A stretch of DNA of 64,000 nt, taken from positions 1,984,001-2,048,000 of the forward strand of contig NZ_JBODJB010000001.1 of the NCBI RefSeq assembly GCF_050611725.1. The letters run 5' to 3'. Below, piece by piece: positions 43,729-52,207 of the stretch; position 1 is the stretch's first letter; the number at the start of each line of letters is the position of its first letter. Both the position numbers and the translations under genes were made by a program. This stretch comes from Ferruginibacter sp050611725 (lineage in GTDB: Bacteria; Bacteroidota; Bacteroidia; Chitinophagales; Chitinophagaceae). Under the pieces are notes generated by a model. It saw nothing but the letters and a program-made list of their open reading frames with translations. It had not been told where the DNA came from and ran no database searches.

Positions 43729-43764
43729 AAAAAAGGGTAAATTATAAAAATTTACCCTTTTTTT
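43729..43764 (+). terminator. Terminator after gltBD
   Basis: AAAAAAGGGTAAAT and ATTTACCCTTTTTT form a long A/T-flanked stem with a small loop, ending in a T run, about 20 bases after the gltD stop. Confidence 0.8.
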
Positions 43765-44041
43765 ATTCACACTATGAATTTTGGGATTTTGAAAACTTAG
43801 CAGAAAAAATCATTTTTTTTGACAGATTTGTTAGTTTTTTTTGAATTTTTCCTGATCAAGTGCCGGAAAAATCATCTTTAAGCACAAATATTTATAAAAA
43901 TGTATATAAAAAATTAATATTAAAAAAATATTAATTTGTTTTTTTTGATTGTCGAATGAGTTTTTGATTGTATTTTTGTTTTAACAACATATATAATTTA
44001 AATTATTGATATGTTGATTCCTTCACTAAAAAACAACTGAT
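43765..44041 (+). promoter_or_regulatory. AT-rich upstream region of amtB
   Basis: About 280 bases of extreme AT content with several TTTTTTG tracts. TATTTTTG at 43971-43978 matches the -7 form; the nearest TTTG upstream (43944-43947) is 23 bases away. No coding frame is seen. The length suggests regulation of ammonium uptake, but I see no recognisable operator. Confidence 0.35.
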
Positions 44042-45475
44042 ATGAGTAAACAATCAATCAAAAATGTGACTCCCTTTCTGATTCTGCTGGCAGTAGTAAT
44101 CGGAGCGATCTTTGTAGCCCCAGGTGCCTCATTTGATCCGGCTTCTGTGGTTGATGAAGCTAAAGTTCCTAAGTACACCTACAATAGTGGCGATATTGCC
44201 TGGATGTTGGTGTCTTGTGCATTTGTATTCTTAATGACACCGGCTCTTGCCTTTTTCTATGGCGGTATGGTGGCACGTAAGAACGTACTTTCTACAATGA
44301 TCAAAAGTACAGTTGCTGCAGGTATTATTTCAGTACTATGGGTGGTTGTACAATTCAGTCTTTGTTTTGGCGATTCAATTGGTGTAGTTAAGGATGCTAC
44401 AGGTAAAGTTATTACCGGTGGATTTATCGGTAACCCTTCAACATTCTTTATGTTTAAGAATGTAATGAACGGCGAACCATGGTCTTTAGCTGCAACTATT
44501 CCTTTACCACTATTTGCATTTTTTCAATTGATGTTTGCGATCATTACTCCGGGTCTTGTAGTAGGGGCCGTAGCTGAACGTATCCGTTTTAGCTCTTATA
44601 CTTTATTTATTGTTTTATTTGCAGTGTTAATATATGCTCCTTTAGCGCATATGGCATGGCATCCTGATGGATTGATGTTTAACTGGGGTGTATTAGACTT
44701 TGCAGGTGGTACCGTAGTACACATTTCTGCTGGTATGGCCGCTTTAGCAGGTGCTATTGTTTTAAAACGTCGTCGTTCAGTAGCTGCAGGTACTCCGGCA
44801 GTTCCGGCGGCTAATATTCCTTATGTATTGATCGGTACCGGTTTGCTTTGGTTCGGTTGGTTCGGTTTCAACGCAGGTAGTGCTGTTGGTTCGGGTTCAT
44901 TAGCAGTTTATGCTTTTGCTACTACTAATACTGCTGCTGCTGCTGCTGGTTTGGCTTGGATGTTCTTAGATGTATTTAGAGGCAAAAAACCATCTGTACT
45001 TGGTTTCTGTATCGGTGCTGTTGTTGGTCTTGTTGCCATCACACCTGCTGCAGGTTTTGTTGGTGTGCCTCAAGCTTTGTTCATAGGATTTATTGCTGCA
45101 ATCGTTTCTAACTTGGTTGCAGAATTCCTGAAACACAAAACAAAATTAGACGATCCTTTAGATGTATTTGCTTGTCACGGTTTAGGTGGTATCACCGGTA
45201 TGTTGTTGACAGGTGTTTTCGGAGATAAAAATGTAAACTCTTTAGTATTAGACGGACAATTTCTTATCCAAGTAAAAGGTATGTTGTTGTCTGTTACTTA
45301 TAGCTTCATAGTTGCTTTTATTTTATTTAAATTAATCAATTTCATCTTACCGTTACGTGTAACCGAAGAAGAGGAAGAAGAAGGCTTGGATGCTTCTCAG
45401 CATGATGAAAAATATGTACAAGGTACTTTGCTGGTAAAAACTGATTCTGGTTTAGTTGAAAAATCAGTAAGCTAA
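44042..45475 (+). CDS. amtB: Ammonium transporter Amt
   Basis: Amt proteins conduct ammonium across the inner membrane. The 477-residue product has eleven or more helices, the first possibly a signal-like segment (residues 9-28). FFYGGMVARKNVLSTM, the twin pore histidines His227 (GGTVVHISAG) and His379 (FACHGLGG), and GLLWFGWFGFNAGS are in place. The cytosolic tail is strongly acidic (EEEEEEGLD). No P-II (glnK) gene follows, although that pairing is usual; an outer-membrane barrel gene is next instead. Confidence 0.93.
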   Translation: MSKQSIKNVTPFLILLAVVIGAIFVAPGASFDPASVVDEAKVPKYTYNSGDIAWMLVSCAFVFLMTPALAFFYGGMVARKNVLSTMIKSTVAAGIISVLWVVVQFSLCFGDSIGVVKDATGKVITGGFIGNPSTFFMFKNVMNGEPWSLAATIPLPLFAFFQLMFAIITPGLVVGAVAERIRFSSYTLFIVLFAVLIYAPLAHMAWHPDGLMFNWGVLDFAGGTVVHISAGMAALAGAIVLKRRRSVAAGTPAVPAANIPYVLIGTGLLWFGWFGFNAGSAVGSGSLAVYAFATTNTAAAAAGLAWMFLDVFRGKKPSVLGFCIGAVVGLVAITPAAGFVGVPQALFIGFIAAIVSNLVAEFLKHKTKLDDPLDVFACHGLGGITGMLLTGVFGDKNVNSLVLDGQFLIQVKGMLLSVTYSFIVAFILFKLINFILPLRVTEEEEEEGLDASQHDEKYVQGTLLVKTDSGLVEKSVS

Positions 45476-45545
45476 TTTATTTATCAAGACTTGTTGATAA
45501 GTAAGTACATATTAAAAACAACCTAACATTATTTTTGCAAAAAAA

Positions 45546-45572
45546 GGGGGATTGTCTAGTCCACAATCCCTC
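45546..45572 (+). promoter_or_regulatory. Hairpin between amtB and the barrel gene
   Basis: GGGATTGT (45548-45555) and ACAATCCC (45563-45570) form an 8-bp stem with a 7-base loop, flanked by an A run and a few T. It lies 30 bases before the barrel gene start and may be a weak terminator, an attenuator or a stabilising mRNA structure. Confidence 0.45.
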
Positions 45573-45599
45573 TTATTTAACTAACCAAAAACTATAATT

Positions 45600-46676
45600 A
45601 TGACAATGACAAAAAAACTTTCCTTTTCAGTGTTGGCTGCATTGCTTTGTATGAATGCCGTAAACGCACAAACGAAAATTACAGGATCTGTTGACGCTTA
45701 CTATCGTTACAATTTTGATAATAATCCTGATGGCGGTACTTTAGGCAACAACAGCAGCACTAGCTTTGTTAGCGAACAAAGTACTTTCAACTTCGGTATG
45801 GCTTCAGTTAAATTTGAACATACTATGGGTAAAGTGGGTGCTGTAGCTGATCTGGGATTTGGTCCGAAAGCAGAAGAATTTTCTTATGCTGATGAAGGAA
45901 CTTTATTAGCTGTTAAACAAGCTTATGTTTACTATTCAATCAGCGATAAAGTAAAATTAACTGCAGGTAAATGGGCGACTCACGTAGGATATGAAGTATT
46001 AGATCCTCAAGTGAACAAAAACTACACAATGTCTTACATGTTCACTAATGGTCCTTTCTCTCACACAGGTTTGAAAGCTGATTTTAACTTAGGTGATGGT
46101 GTAGGAGCAATGGTTGGTGTTGCTAATCCAATCGATGTTACTGATCCTTCTGATGGAGATGCTCCAAAAACATTACTTGCTCAGGTTAGTAAAACTTTCA
46201 GCAAAGGGTCTGTTTATTTGAACTATGCAGGATATTTCGGTGCTAAAAAATCTATGCCGTATGCAGCTAGTCTTAACCAAGTTGGCTTAACTGCTTCATA
46301 TACTGTAGATCCAAAATTCAGCTTAGGTTTTGATGGTACTTTACAAAGCATTAAAAGCATTCCTGATGATAAATCTTATAGCTGGTATGGTGCTGCTTTA
46401 TATGGTAACTATGCAGTTTGTAGCTCATTTGGTTTAGCATTACGTGCTGAATACTTTGGTGATAAAAACGGTATCAAAGTTTATGGTGATGGTACTGATG
46501 GTGGTAACAACATTTTTGGTCTTACTTTGTCTGGAAACTACAAAGTGGGTGGTTTAACTTTCATTCCTGAATTACGTTTAGATAATGCAAGTGAAAATGG
46601 TTTGTATTATAAAGCTAATGGATCTGATACCAAGAGCACTGCTTCTGCAGTATTAGCAGTTGTTTACAGCTTCTAA
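45600..46676 (+). CDS. Outer-membrane beta-barrel (porin-like) protein
   Basis: The 358-residue product has a signal peptide ending in AVNAQ (about residue 23) and then alternating amphipathic strands rich in Gly, Tyr and Asn (GSVDAYYRYNF at the start, SAVLAVVYSF with a terminal Phe at the end). Terminal Phe is typical of BAM-inserted barrels. I take it for a porin-like barrel of the BBP2 type. It follows amtB, 124 bases on, so it may pass ammonium or another nitrogen compound through the outer membrane; that is inference from position. An ATG at 45606 is an alternative start. Confidence 0.8.
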   Translation: MTMTKKLSFSVLAALLCMNAVNAQTKITGSVDAYYRYNFDNNPDGGTLGNNSSTSFVSEQSTFNFGMASVKFEHTMGKVGAVADLGFGPKAEEFSYADEGTLLAVKQAYVYYSISDKVKLTAGKWATHVGYEVLDPQVNKNYTMSYMFTNGPFSHTGLKADFNLGDGVGAMVGVANPIDVTDPSDGDAPKTLLAQVSKTFSKGSVYLNYAGYFGAKKSMPYAASLNQVGLTASYTVDPKFSLGFDGTLQSIKSIPDDKSYSWYGAALYGNYAVCSSFGLALRAEYFGDKNGIKVYGDGTDGGNNIFGLTLSGNYKVGGLTFIPELRLDNASENGLYYKANGSDTKSTASAVLAVVYSF

Positions 46677-46715
46677 TCTTTCAATTGTTTTCATGTTACA
46701 CTAAAATATAGTGAG

Positions 46716-46746
46716 AGCCCTCTGATATTTATCAGGGGGCTTTTTA
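46716..46746. terminator. Terminator between barrel and GNAT genes
   Basis: AGCCCTCTGA (46716-46725) and TCAGGGGGCT (46732-46741) pair over ten bases around ATTT-type loop sequence, followed by T5. It serves the barrel gene and abuts the convergent GNAT gene. Confidence 0.8.
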
Positions 46747-47295
46747 TTTAAAGCTATCGGTCAATAAATAATATGCCTGCAACTGTTCGTTCGTTTTTTC
46801 AGTTACATATTGATGTGTAGTATCCGGAAGGAAATTATTTCTTTCTAAAACTTTTATTGATCGTTCATTTTCAGGAAAAACCATTGCAACAATTGTTTTA
46901 AAATTGAATTGTTTGAAACCCACAGAAAGCATTTCTCTAATAGCCTCTTGCATAAGCCCCTTACCATGATGGTCGGGATGCAACTCGTAACCGATCTCGG
47001 CAATCCCTTTTACATGATCTATGTTAAAATAACAAGTGGTGCCAATCAGTTCACCGGTTTCTTTAAGAATGATTGCTCTATAAAGTCCTTCATTTCTTTC
47101 AGTCATCTTTTCTATTCTTATAATAAAATTACGAGCATCTTCTATTGTAATAGATTTAGGTCTGTCGATATACCTGTTTACAATATCGTTAGATCTGATA
47201 AAAAGAATTGCCGAGTCATCCTCATGGATTAGAGGTCTTAATATTAACCGTTCGGTTTCTATTTGCGATATTGATGGAAGAGGAGTGTTTAACAT
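46744..47295 (-). CDS. GNAT family N-acetyltransferase (RimJ/RimL-like)
   Basis: From the ATG at 47295 the product has 183 residues. It starts with the RimJ-type segment QIETERLILRPLIHED, has IGYELHPDHHGKGLMQEAI carrying the acetyl-CoA loop (HHGKG), and ends with VFPENERSIKVLERNNF, the standard final helix of this branch. Acceptors include ribosomal proteins, antibiotics or small amines; none can be named here. The longer reading to 47325 adds ten unlikely residues. It has no operon partner. Confidence 0.83.
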   Translation of the reverse strand: MLNTPLPSISQIETERLILRPLIHEDDSAILFIRSNDIVNRYIDRPKSITIEDARNFIIRIEKMTERNEGLYRAIILKETGELIGTTCYFNIDHVKGIAEIGYELHPDHHGKGLMQEAIREMLSVGFKQFNFKTIVAMVFPENERSIKVLERNNFLPDTTHQYVTEKTNEQLQAYYLLTDSFK

Positions 47296-47446
47296 GATCT
47301 GAATTGTAGTATAAATATATAACAAGCAAGATAAAACGGTAGTCGTTATTGGAAATACAGTTTATAAAATTTACTTCATTTAAAGATATACAACTATATT
47401 AGCGTCCCTTTTGCCGGACATAATATTCATTTCAAATTAAGATCAT

Positions 47447-47923
47447 ATGCTTACCAATATACAGCTGGTAGAAAAATTTTATACAGCTTTTCAAAAATTA
47501 GATGCGGAAGCAATGAATAGTTGTTATAGTGATGACATCGTTTTCTTTGACCCTGTATTCGGATTACTGAGGCAGTATGAAGTGAAATGTATGTGGGAAA
47601 TGCTCTGTAAGCATGCAAAGGATTTTTCGCTGACATTTGATAATATTACAGAATTGGATAATGAATATGCTACCTGTGATTGGGTGGCTACTTATACTTT
47701 TTCAAAGACCGGTAGAAGGGTAGTGAACAGGATAAAAGCTAATATGCGTTTTGCAGATGGCAAGATCATAGAGCACAGTGATGCTTTCAGTCTGCATAAA
47801 TGGAGTAAGCAGGCATTAGGACTTAGTGGAACGCTTTTTGGGTGGAATTCTTTTTTTCAAAACAAGATAAAGAACGGCGCTAAACGCAATTTATTGAAGT
47901 ATATGCAAGGCAAGGATATTTGA
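47447..47923 (+). CDS. NTF2/SnoaL-like protein
   Basis: The 158-residue product has the cone-like NTF2 fold signature: a start helix VEKFYTAFQKLDAEAMNSCYSDD, then FFDPVFG, and beta strands with a conserved CDWVATYTFSKTGRRV. FADGKIIEHSDAF closes the fold. Members include ketosteroid-isomerase-like enzymes and many of unknown role. No catalytic residues can be assigned. It is monocistronic and ends before a terminator shared with pyk. Confidence 0.8.
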   Translation: MLTNIQLVEKFYTAFQKLDAEAMNSCYSDDIVFFDPVFGLLRQYEVKCMWEMLCKHAKDFSLTFDNITELDNEYATCDWVATYTFSKTGRRVVNRIKANMRFADGKIIEHSDAFSLHKWSKQALGLSGTLFGWNSFFQNKIKNGAKRNLLKYMQGKDI

Positions 47924-48010
47924 TCAGATAATGGTAATTATAGCATTAAAATACTATTGCCGCAATAATTTTAGCTTTATACCGTTAATAGTAGAGAATA
48001 TTTTAGTAAT

Positions 48011-48053
48011 AAAAAAAGGGCTTTCATTTCTATGAACGGGCCCCTTTTTTTTT
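48011..48053. terminator. Terminator between the NTF2-like gene and pyk
   Basis: AAAAAAAGGG and CCCTTTTTTT pair outside, TTCAT and ATGAA inside, with an internal loop. T runs lie on both strands, so it can serve both convergent genes. Confidence 0.65.
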
Positions 48054-48076
48054 GTGTATACGTTAACTAGCAGAAA

Positions 48077-49567
48077 TTAATCTACTTGGGTGACTTTCAA
48101 CATGTTAGTAGGTAAATGGTCTTGAATTGGCGTACTGCCTGTATTTACCACAATATCTCCTTTCTTAATAAATCCTCTTTCTTTAAGAATATTTATCTGA
48201 TCGAAAAAGATATCATCCAATGTAATTTCTTCATCATAAAAAATAGCCCTTACGCCCCAGCTTAAACTAAGTTGATTAATGAGTGTACGTTCTTTACTGA
48301 AAATATATAAGGGGGCTTTTGGTCGGTAACTACTCAACATAAAACCGGTGTATCCGCTTTGTGTCATACCAATTAGTGCATTGGCCTGAAGATCTTTTGC
48401 AAGGTTACAGGCACTATCGCATAAAGCATCGCTAAGGAAAGAAGGTGAATGTGGCTGAGGAGCTAATACATCATCTCTGTCGTAATCGTAAGCATTGCGT
48501 TCAACTTCCATAATGATTTTACTCATTGTTTCTACTACAAGGGTAGGGTAGCTGCCCGTTGCGGTTTCACCACTTAACATTACAGCATCGGCACCTTCCA
48601 GAACAGCGTTTGCAACGTCGGTTACCTCACTTCTGTTTGGTTTTGTACGATCAAGCATACTCTCCATCATTTGTGTTGCCACAATAACGGGCTTTGCTCT
48701 GTGCATACATTTTAAGATTAGATCTTTTTGTATCAGCGGAACCTGTTCAATAGGTACTTCTACACCAAGATCACCACGTGCAATCATCACACCGTCACTT
48801 TCAATAATAATATCCCTGATATTCTTTAAAGCTTCAGGCATTTCTATTTTAGCGATTGTTTTGATCTTACTGTTCTTGCTTTGAATACGTTTTTTAAGAT
48901 CGATGATATCAATTGCTTTTCTTACGAATGAAAGTGCTACCCAATCTAGGTTTTGCTCGATGATGAAATCAAGATCTGCAATGTCTTTTTCTGTAAGTGA
49001 TGGTTGGGATAAAGCAGAGTCAGGTAGATTAACTCCTTTTTTAGGAGTAAGTACTCCGCCCAATGTAACAGAAACTTTTACCTCTGTATTGCTTACGATC
49101 TCCTCAACTTTTACTTCCATTTTTCCATCATCCAAAAAAATACGTTCGCCAACTTTTACATCTGTTGAAAGCATTGGGTACGATACATAGATCCTGTCTT
49201 TTGTACCTACCATTTTTTCTGTAGTGAAAATAAATGTGTTGCCAGAAACCAAATCAATTTTGCCGTTTTCTAATTCGCCTACTCTTAATTTTGGTCCTTG
49301 AAGATCTCCCAGAATGGCGATGTTATAAGGTTCGTTTTTATTGATCAATCTGATCCAATCTATTACCTGTTTTTTATCCTCATGTGAACCATGAGAAAAA
49401 TTAAGCCGGAATACATTGACTCCGGCTTTTACTAATTCCAATAATTTATCGTAGCTGCTGCATGCAGGTCCAACTGTTGCAACAATTTTAGTACGTTTTT
49501 GCGAATGTGCAATACCCGCCTGTTTATCCATCTGCTGGTGCAGGTATTTACTGATGTGCTTACTCAT
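48077..49567 (-). CDS. pyk: Pyruvate kinase
   Basis: Pyruvate kinase converts phosphoenolpyruvate and ADP to pyruvate and ATP. The 496-residue product has an N-terminal extension of about 20 residues. RTKIVATVGPAC, NVFRLNFSHGSHEDK and LGDLQGPKLRVG follow, then the catalytic lysine segment TIAKIEMPEAL and MIARGDLGVEVP. The C-terminal domain runs from about 355. It is the second gene of an operon with pfkA, whose stop lies 40 bases upstream, so the two irreversible steps of glycolysis are co-expressed. Confidence 0.95.
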   Translation of the reverse strand: MSKHISKYLHQQMDKQAGIAHSQKRTKIVATVGPACSSYDKLLELVKAGVNVFRLNFSHGSHEDKKQVIDWIRLINKNEPYNIAILGDLQGPKLRVGELENGKIDLVSGNTFIFTTEKMVGTKDRIYVSYPMLSTDVKVGERIFLDDGKMEVKVEEIVSNTEVKVSVTLGGVLTPKKGVNLPDSALSQPSLTEKDIADLDFIIEQNLDWVALSFVRKAIDIIDLKKRIQSKNSKIKTIAKIEMPEALKNIRDIIIESDGVMIARGDLGVEVPIEQVPLIQKDLILKCMHRAKPVIVATQMMESMLDRTKPNRSEVTDVANAVLEGADAVMLSGETATGSYPTLVVETMSKIIMEVERNAYDYDRDDVLAPQPHSPSFLSDALCDSACNLAKDLQANALIGMTQSGYTGFMLSSYRPKAPLYIFSKERTLINQLSLSWGVRAIFYDEEITLDDIFFDQINILKERGFIKKGDIVVNTGSTPIQDHLPTNMLKVTQVD

Positions 49568-49607
49568 GAATTTCGTTTATGGTTGATCGTTAGTATTTTG
49601 GTTTGTT

Positions 49608-50594
49608 TTATGATGCAAGAATTTTGACGATCTTCATCCACTCGTCGCTAACTCTTGTTTTTAGTTTTGCCGCTTTTTCAAAAGGGGTATGATTGATGCG
49701 GTTTTCTTTGATACCGATCATGATATTGATATTTCCATTGATGAGGCATTCAACTGCGTGGTAACCCATGCGGCTGGCAATCACCCTGTCTATACAGGTA
49801 GGAGAGCCGCCTCTTTGTATATGACCGAGCACACAAATACGTGTGTCCATATCCGGTAAATGTTTTTGAATGATCTTGTTTACGCCTTCGGCTCCACCAA
49901 ATTCATCACCCTCTGCAACAACAATTAGGTTAACTAATTTTTTACGTTTTTCCTTTTCTTTCAATCCCATGATCATGGCATCGATATCAGTTTTACGTTC
50001 GGGGATAAGAATGTTTTCGGCACCTGTAGCGATACCGCTGTGCAATGCTATGAAGCCGGCATCTCTACCCATTACCTCAATGATGAACATCCTGTCGTGA
50101 GCATCCATCGTATCACGTATTTTATCAATGGCTTCAACTGCTGTATTTACTGCCGTATCAAAGCCAATAGTAAAATCGGTTCCAACAATATCTCTGTCGA
50201 TCGTTCCGGGAATACCAACACTTGGAATATCAAATTCTTCGTGGAATTTTTTGCCACCTCTAAAAGAGCCGTCTCCACCAATGATCACCAGACCATTGAT
50301 ACCACGAGCTTTAAGGTGTTCGTATGCTTTTTTGCGGCCTTCGTATTCAAAGAATTCTTTACATCTTGCGGTCTTTAAAATAGTGCCGCCTCGTTGTATG
50401 ATGTTGGCAACACTTTTGTTGTCCATTTTAAAGATATCATCATCAATTAAACCCTGATATCCCCTCATGATTCCAAAAACCTCCAATCCGTAATAATTAC
50501 CTGTACGTACTACCGCCCTAATTGCTGCATTCATGCCAGGAGAGTCGCCGCCAGAAGTCATTACCCCTATTTTTGTTATTTTTCTTACTGCCAT
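49608..50594 (-). CDS. pfkA: 6-phosphofructokinase
   Basis: PfkA phosphorylates fructose 6-phosphate with ATP. From the ATG at 50594 the product has 328 residues. GVMTSGGDSPGMNAAIR binds ATP, IIGGDGSFRGG follows, and IPGTIDRDIVGTDFTIGFDTA holds the catalytic Asp133 and Asp135. Between them Arg134 stands where most bacterial enzymes have Asn. FIEVMGRD-like and LGHIQRGGSPT segments are normal. The upstream start at 50624 adds ten residues not seen in the family. It leads the pfkA-pyk operon. Confidence 0.93.
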   Translation of the reverse strand: MAVRKITKIGVMTSGGDSPGMNAAIRAVVRTGNYYGLEVFGIMRGYQGLIDDDIFKMDNKSVANIIQRGGTILKTARCKEFFEYEGRKKAYEHLKARGINGLVIIGGDGSFRGGKKFHEEFDIPSVGIPGTIDRDIVGTDFTIGFDTAVNTAVEAIDKIRDTMDAHDRMFIIEVMGRDAGFIALHSGIATGAENILIPERKTDIDAMIMGLKEKEKRKKLVNLIVVAEGDEFGGAEGVNKIIQKHLPDMDTRICVLGHIQRGGSPTCIDRVIASRMGYHAVECLINGNINIMIGIKENRINHTPFEKAAKLKTRVSDEWMKIVKILAS

Positions 50595-50772
50595 TTGATT
50601 CAATGTTAAAATTCGGTCAATCAATTTGTTATTACAAATTTCTCAATGCAAACGTTATCGGTGTGTCAAAAATACACATTTTAGTCTAAATAATTTAATA
50701 TGAAGTTTTAAATCAATATGATAATAAAAGCTTAATTCTAGCTTTTTTATCTGAAATACCCAACAGTACTGA

Positions 50773-50802
50773 TTGCAATGCATGCTGAAATAAATAGATT
50801 CG
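50773..50802 (+). promoter_or_regulatory. Probable promoter of the secreted protein at 50820
   Basis: TTG (50773-50775), 19 bases, then TAGATTCG (50795-50802) fits the Bacteroidota TTG/TAnnTTYG pattern. It lies just upstream of the ATG at 50820 and overlaps an earlier ATG at 50778, which argues against that start. Confidence 0.45.
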
Positions 50803-50819
50803 TACATAAAAATTATTTT

Positions 50820-51557
50820 ATGCGGTATAAATTACTGTTACTTCTATCATTGGTTTGTAAAATAGGGATGACGCAGAATGAAAGTTCGTTTGCAATGGCC
50901 TTTCCGATCACTGATTATATTACTCCACTGGGAGATTCCATACAACTTGTTCAGGTGCTTATGCCTGATGGTTTATCTGTAAAGGAAAAATCTCTTGGTA
51001 TCCTGAAGCCTAAAAGGGTATCTGGTGATACTGATACTATTGATATAGGGAGTGGAAGATGTAATTTGATCAAGGGTGATTATTATTATTACACGATCAA
51101 ACCGGCAAAAAAATCAAGGCTTCCAAAAGAGGGAGATCTTTTATATACAATGATAGAATTGCCGGGGTTGTATAATGGAATTTTATACAAAGTGGCCAGG
51201 CATGCTATTACTTTTTCAAAAATTGACGAAACGCCATTGTTGAGCCTAAATGATGTGTTATTTATTGCTAATAAAACCGCAGAAGATAGCACAATCGGTT
51301 TGCTTGTAGATGAAGTGAAGTATACCGGCAATACAATGATCGCTCAAAATGATAATCAGGATATGGTAATAGAAAAGGGGACTTATAAGGACAAAAAGCT
51401 TTTTGCTACCATGGTAAACATAAAACAAGCCGATGTAGTTGATTGTTTGGAATACATCATTGCTAGGCCTTCTTTATATGCAGGCTATAACTGGAAATTT
51501 TCCGAAGTATTTGCTACATGGATGTCGGAGGGAGCCCCAACGGTGATAAAAGAATGA
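50820..51557 (+). CDS. Secreted protein of unknown function
   Basis: From the ATG at 50820 the product has 245 residues: a signal peptide ending near GMTQ (residue 19), then a soluble chain with no recognised motif. It mixes charged and beta-type segments (GDYYYYTIKPAKKSRLPKEG). The start was chosen because the hydrophobic signal would otherwise be preceded by 14 polar residues and because a promoter lies immediately upstream. It converges with a lipoprotein gene, which begins its stop four bases later. Confidence 0.6.
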   Translation: MRYKLLLLLSLVCKIGMTQNESSFAMAFPITDYITPLGDSIQLVQVLMPDGLSVKEKSLGILKPKRVSGDTDTIDIGSGRCNLIKGDYYYYTIKPAKKSRLPKEGDLLYTMIELPGLYNGILYKVARHAITFSKIDETPLLSLNDVLFIANKTAEDSTIGLLVDEVKYTGNTMIAQNDNQDMVIEKGTYKDKKLFATMVNIKQADVVDCLEYIIARPSLYAGYNWKFSEVFATWMSEGAPTVIKE

Positions 51558-51561
51558 TTGG

Positions 51562-52089
51562 TTAAATGAGGTCTTTCTTTTTGAGGTAAGAAAATATTAT
51601 TCCTGATATCTGACTGCCAAGCTTTGAGGCACTTTCGTCACGGTCTATTCCAATGGAGATTTCGGCAATTTTTTCGCCTGAATTTTTTTGTACCAGAATG
51701 TACATTTGTTTGCTAAGTGTTGGATTATTCAATTCATCTGTAACATACTGATCTTTTATAGGAAAAATAGTGAGTTGATAGTCGAGGTTGGTTTCTTTGA
51801 AGCCGTTTCTTACAACATCTTCATTTGTATCTGCATTAATAACATATTGGTTGCTTTTTATTTTCTTGTCTGAAAGGGATGATTGAAGTCTCTCTACGAT
51901 ACTGAGGTAGGTAGGTTTATCAGCCTCGGGGCTCATTGCTACAATAGCCAGATTTGTGATTTTTTCTTTCGGTAGAAAAACGGCTTCATGTATTATATAG
52001 GTAGCTTTTGAAATAGCCTGTGAGCTAAGGCATGAACTAAGTTGCAACAAAATGATACCGCTAAGGATAAGAGTTGAGATCTGTTTCAT
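51562..52089 (-). CDS. Lipoprotein of unknown function
   Basis: The 175-residue product has the lipobox LSSC at Cys20 after a hydrophobic signal. The rest has alternating beta and alpha character (ITNLAIVAMSPEADK; YQLTIFPIKDQYVTDE; ISGIIFSYLKKKDLI), as in small periplasmic domains such as the LpoB or CsgG N-terminal type. I cannot name the family. It stands between a convergent secreted-protein gene and argS on the same strand, 118 bases apart. Confidence 0.65.
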   Translation of the reverse strand: MKQISTLILSGIILLQLSSCLSSQAISKATYIIHEAVFLPKEKITNLAIVAMSPEADKPTYLSIVERLQSSLSDKKIKSNQYVINADTNEDVVRNGFKETNLDYQLTIFPIKDQYVTDELNNPTLSKQMYILVQKNSGEKIAEISIGIDRDESASKLGSQISGIIFSYLKKKDLI

Positions 52090-52207
52090 AAAAAAGGTTT
52101 GTTTCGAAAAGAGAATTCTCTAAGATAAAAATAATTGCCTTTAATGTCAAATCTTTAAAACTAAATAATTCCTAATTAGTGCGATGGGCTCAATTTGTAC
52201 AATACAA

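Noticed and set aside
50820..52089. Toxin-antitoxin or effector-immunity pair formed by the secreted protein and the lipoprotein
   Set aside because: The genes converge and show no toxin motif, so there is nothing to support such a link.
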